From: Firmicutes bacterium UBA5201
GTDB taxonomy: Bacteria; Bacillota; Clostridia; Peptostreptococcales; Acidaminobacteraceae
DNA: 64,000 nt
NCBI GenBank assembly: GCA_002412775.1
Contig: DHVT01000001.1
Span: 1 to 64,000 of the forward strand
Direction of reading: 5' to 3'
Below, one piece after another: positions 60,759 through 64,000 of this stretch. The translations under genes and the position numbers were made by a program. The notes beneath the pieces were generated by a model. It was not told where the DNA came from. It worked only from the letters and a program-made list of their open reading frames with translations, and ran no database searches. Positions within the stretch are counted from its first letter, which is position 1. The number at the start of each line of letters is the position of its first letter.

Positions 60759-62483
60759 ATGGCAAGGATTCGTTTCAAGGATCGAATTAGCACCAGATTA
60801 GTCGGTACAGTTTTACTATCTTTTGTTATTTTAATAACAATAATACTCGTTTTGAACTTCTATGCTCTCAATAAGACAGTCAATGATCAAATGAAGGAAA
60901 TCGCAATCGGGACTTGGTCTTCGGTGACAACACTTGTGGATGAAGGCACGCTAAACAGTCTGATTGAGGATGGCGACATGGAGGGCCTGCTCTATAAAGA
61001 AGTGAAACGCAGTCTGGTTGCACTTAGAAATGCCACAAATGCCCGATATTTGCATATTGTTAAGGGTGAACCAGGCAACTACCTCTACGTGGTGGATGGT
61101 GTCACAGATGAGGATGACATGGTGGATTTTCTTGAACCTGTCGAAAGCGAATATCATGAATTCTACTCTGAAACAAAGACGACCAAAACCGCTTTATTCG
61201 GCGCTTTTGAAGAATATGAGGGGATGACACTATATTCCAATTATTTTCCACTAGTCAACGCTAAAAATGAAGTTTACGGTTATTTGGGAGTGGATTTCAA
61301 CGTGACAACAATTGTTGCGAACACACAGAGAATATTTATGCTATGTATATCTGTGGCATTGGTCAGTTTGGCATTGATCGGTTTCATAATATGGTTCCTG
61401 ATCACAAGAGCTCTAGGTCCAATCAAAAATCTTGCGGAAAATTGCAATAAGATGGCGGATTATGACTTATCCCAAACCATGGAAGAACAATACCGCGGTG
61501 AGTTCGGTTTGCTTTCGGAATCGCTTGGCAAATTGCAATCCAACAATTTGGAACTGATTTCAAACATCAAGGAAATATGCGAGCACATCTCCATCAATTT
61601 CAAATCGGTGCAAGATGCCACCCACAATATTTCCGCTATGATTCAAGAATCCACGACCACGCTCGAGGAAACATTTGAAAACATTGAAAAACAAGTGGAT
61701 GTGATGGATCAGTTGGCTGAAGGCAGTACTCAATTGGCGTCTGACGTGCGGTTGATGAATAGCTCCATCGCCAAAGTCATCGATGAAGGTGGAGAAGTCA
61801 AAATGAGTACCAACGCATCGAGCAATCAGATCAAAACCATGAAACTTCAATTTGATGAGACGACGAAGGGTTTTGAGACCTTGAGTGTCAAGATGAATGA
61901 ACTCTATAAAAAGTCGGGTTTGATTTCCAGCATTATCGGAACCATCAGAAACATTGCAAGTCAGACCAATTTGCTGGCACTGAACGCCTCAATCGAAGCG
62001 GCAAGAGCCGGTGAGCAAGGTCGCGGGTTTGCCGTCGTGGCTGAAGAAATCAGAAAGCTTGCGGAGGAATCATCAGAATCCGTGAGTGAAATCGATGAAA
62101 TCATCAAATCGGTTACAGAAGAGATCCATTCATCGAATAACATTACGAGTGAAAATCACGAGAGAGTCAAGGCCTCAGGGGCAATAATCGACCGGACCCT
62201 GGAACAGTATGCCGCCACAGAAGTGTCCATTGGCTCCATTATAAGCAGCATCGACCTGCTCGGAAACAATATCGAGTCCATTACCTTGGTCCAAAATACT
62301 GTCCTCGAGACCACCAGCATGGTTAAAACACTTTCCCATAAAAATGCCGCCATGGTGGAACAACTCAATTCAACATCACAGGAAGAGAGCAGTAATATTG
62401 AAGAAATCACATCGAGTATCGATAATCTATATCAACTTTCCGAGCAATTGGTCACTGAAATCAAGAGATATAAAATACACTAA
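60759..62483 (+). CDS. Methyl-accepting chemotaxis protein
   Basis: 574 residues. First helix about 12-35, a periplasmic-type (extracellular) Cache-like sensor (36-185; LRNATNARYLHIVKG and GAFEEYEGMTLYSNYFPLVN), second helix about 190-214, HAMP (215-268), then the coiled-coil signalling domain with the tip RNIASQTNLLALNASIEAARAGE near 397-420. The ligand may be a small organic molecule. ATG 60759 follows GTGGAGG; the GTG at 60744 is rejected. The stop overlaps the convergent ABC gene by 4 bases. Confidence 0.94.
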   Translation: MARIRFKDRISTRLVGTVLLSFVILITIILVLNFYALNKTVNDQMKEIAIGTWSSVTTLVDEGTLNSLIEDGDMEGLLYKEVKRSLVALRNATNARYLHIVKGEPGNYLYVVDGVTDEDDMVDFLEPVESEYHEFYSETKTTKTALFGAFEEYEGMTLYSNYFPLVNAKNEVYGYLGVDFNVTTIVANTQRIFMLCISVALVSLALIGFIIWFLITRALGPIKNLAENCNKMADYDLSQTMEEQYRGEFGLLSESLGKLQSNNLELISNIKEICEHISINFKSVQDATHNISAMIQESTTTLEETFENIEKQVDVMDQLAEGSTQLASDVRLMNSSIAKVIDEGGEVKMSTNASSNQIKTMKLQFDETTKGFETLSVKMNELYKKSGLISSIIGTIRNIASQTNLLALNASIEAARAGEQGRGFAVVAEEIRKLAEESSESVSEIDEIIKSVTEEIHSSNNITSENHERVKASGAIIDRTLEQYAATEVSIGSIISSIDLLGNNIESITLVQNTVLETTSMVKTLSHKNAAMVEQLNSTSQEESSNIEEITSSIDNLYQLSEQLVTEIKRYKIH

Positions 62484-64000
62484 GCGAATTGGGCGTTGTA
62501 AAGCTCAGAATAATGCCCTTTCATTTTGAGCAATGTTTCATGCGTGCCCTGTTCAACTATGTTTCCGTCTTTGACGACCAAAATCTGATCGGCGTTCTGG
62601 ATGGTGGAAAGACGATGTGCGATAACAAATGATGTTTTGCCATGCATGAGCCTATGCATGGCATCTTGTATTTGGAGCTCAGTACGCGTGTCCACATTTG
62701 AAGTGGCTTCATCGAGAATGAGCATCTTAGAGTCGAGCAACATGGCTCGCGCAATGGTCAAAAGTTGCTTTTGACCTTGAGAGATATTGATGCCATCTTC
62801 GTTTAGAATGGTATCATAGCCCTGAGGCAACTGGGTGATATAGTTGTGGATTTTGGACGCTTTACATACTTCGATCACTTCTTCAATTGTCGCACCTTTC
62901 TTACCATAGGCCACATTGTCGTAAATGGTCCCGTTGAAAAGCCAAGTATCCTGGAGGACCATTGCATACGCCAACCTCAAGCTCTTGCGGGTGGCTTTTT
63001 TTATGTCGATGCCGTCCAGATAAATGGTTCCGGATGTCGGGTCATAAAAGCGCATGAGCAAGTTGATCAGAGTTGTTTTTCCCGCGCCGGTCGGACCTAC
63101 TATAGCAATCAGACTGCCTTTTTCGACTTCAAGGCTGAAATCACCTATTACAGTTTGTCCAGGGACATAGCCAAAGTTCACATGGTCAAATTTGACTTTG
63201 CCATGCACTTCGTCAAAGACATGTGCATTTTCGATATCGTAAGTCTCGGGTTTTTCGTCTATCAGTCTGAAGACCCTTTCCGCTGCTGCCATCGCAGATT
63301 GCAGTTCACTGAGTATGTTTGCAAGCTCATTGATCGGACCTGAGAACTTTCTTGAGTAGAGCACGAAAGAAGAAAGATTTCCTAGAGTGAGCCTGCCAAG
63401 CAAAAATAGGATCGCACCGAACACACTGACGAGTGAAAGGGAAAGATTGTTGATGAAATTGACCGATGGACCGACAGTACTGCTGTAGAATTCAGCATTG
63501 TAATAGGCATCTACGGCTTCCTCGTTTTTCTCATCGAATCTTTCAATCATGCTGACTTCCTGATGGTAAGCCTTTATGACTTTTTGTCCGGAGACGATTT
63601 CTTCGACAAAACCATTCAACTCTCCTAATTTTGCAGATCTTTTTCTAAAGAGTGGACGGACTTTTCCGGTCATGAACCGCGTGAACAGTATTGAAACCGG
63701 TATGGTCACTGCAAATACAGTCACCAAAATCGGCGAAATGATGATCATCATGATCAGGGAACCGACGACTGTGATGATGCTCGTGAAAATCTGGATCAAG
63801 TCATGGGAGAGTGAGGTGTTGATGGTATCAATGTCATAGGTGAATCGGCTGATGAGATCGCCTGTTTGGTGGCTGTCGAAGTAACCGACTGGCAATTCGG
63901 CCATTTTATCAAAGACATCCTTTCTCATTTTGAATGATATTTTTTGACTGAGTGATATCATCAACAAGGCCAAAAGATAAGAAAAAAATGACGAGAACAC
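62480..64000 (-). CDS. ABC transporter, exporter type, fused permease/ATPase (N-terminal part beyond window)
   Basis: At least 506 residues of an ABCB/MsbA-like half transporter; the beginning lies past 64000. Visible: four or more helices of the membrane domain with PVGYFDSHQTGDLISRFTYDID, a coupling stretch, and a C-terminal ATPase with Walker A GPTGAGKT, signature ISQGQKQLL (family usually LSGGQ), Walker B LLILDEATSNVD and the H-loop VIAHRLS. The signature change from LSGGQ to ISQGQ suggests a heterodimeric exporter half. The partner gene should be directly upstream, outside this window. Confidence 0.93.
   Translation of the reverse strand: MFSSFFSYLLALLMISLSQKISFKMRKDVFDKMAELPVGYFDSHQTGDLISRFTYDIDTINTSLSHDLIQIFTSIITVVGSLIMMIIISPILVTVFAVTIPVSILFTRFMTGKVRPLFRKRSAKLGELNGFVEEIVSGQKVIKAYHQEVSMIERFDEKNEEAVDAYYNAEFYSSTVGPSVNFINNLSLSLVSVFGAILFLLGRLTLGNLSSFVLYSRKFSGPINELANILSELQSAMAAAERVFRLIDEKPETYDIENAHVFDEVHGKVKFDHVNFGYVPGQTVIGDFSLEVEKGSLIAIVGPTGAGKTTLINLLMRFYDPTSGTIYLDGIDIKKATRKSLRLAYAMVLQDTWLFNGTIYDNVAYGKKGATIEEVIEVCKASKIHNYITQLPQGYDTILNEDGINISQGQKQLLTIARAMLLDSKMLILDEATSNVDTRTELQIQDAMHRLMHGKTSFVIAHRLSTIQNADQILVVKDGNIVEQGTHETLLKMKGHYSELYNAQFA

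Noticed and set aside
1..64000. tRNA, rRNA, insertion sequence or prophage genes
   Set aside because: None could be recognised on either strand; the window has the look of core and accessory chromosome without mobile elements.

Overview
The window looks like chromosomal DNA from a low-GC, anaerobic Gram-positive bacterium of the Clostridia (inference). The grounds are AGGAGG-type ribosome binding sites, frequent TTG/GTG starts, many intrinsic terminators, and genes for a hybrid cluster protein, a TAXI-type TRAP transporter, a PPi-dependent PEPCK-like enzyme, a class B sortase and large cobalamin-type radical SAM enzymes. I see no rRNA, tRNA, CRISPR array, transposase or phage genes. Both ends cut through ABC protein genes. 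No gene-free stretch exceeds 300 bases; the longest gap is about 220 bases, at 32600-32819.

Layout. 1-2478 (minus): an ABC-F ATPase behind an rsmH homologue. 2638-5751: hybrid cluster protein, then an aminotransferase. 5925-12394: an oligopeptide-type ABC transporter operon in which both permeases carry a large M28-peptidase-like outer domain with degenerate metal ligands, and no separate binding protein is present. 12478-14477: a formate/nitrite transporter and a ketopantoate-reductase-like protein behind a Crp/Fnr-like site. 14516-15857 (minus): a small unknown protein and a formiminoglutamase-like enzyme. 15998-23946: a tight seven-gene operon of two acyltransferase-like proteins, a methyltransferase and four B12-type radical SAM proteins. 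This operon and the M28-permease operon are my main candidates for undescribed systems.

23998-32599: a GNAT-nitrilase fusion, a PPi-PEPCK-like giant enzyme, and a GNAT/aldehyde dehydrogenase/AEC transporter operon. 32820-36363: a complete TAXI TRAP transporter. 36460-46013: an unknown anchored protein, an SLC13 permease, a P1 peptidase, a DUF4097-like lipoprotein, a cation:proton antiporter with a riboswitch-like leader, an MFS transporter, a SOUL protein and an epimerase-like protein. 46053-50889: a PadR/HAAS pair, a DUF2202 protein and the TldD/PmbA protease pair. 50893-51014: an array of GAA-loop hairpins.

51018-55540: an HD-GYP protein with an altered HD motif, a J-domain protein, a class B sortase divergent from a fasciclin protein with an IPQTG sorting signal, and behind it a regulator joining a Cro/CI helix-turn-helix to a CarH-like B12 domain. 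The fasciclin promoter has an operator almost identical to one at 14.8 kb. 55648-64000: a VOC protein, MscS channel, GNAT, MBL hydrolase, TetR/GNAT operon, chemotaxis receptor and a partial ABC exporter.

All functional statements come from reading motifs and layout by eye; no database search was run.
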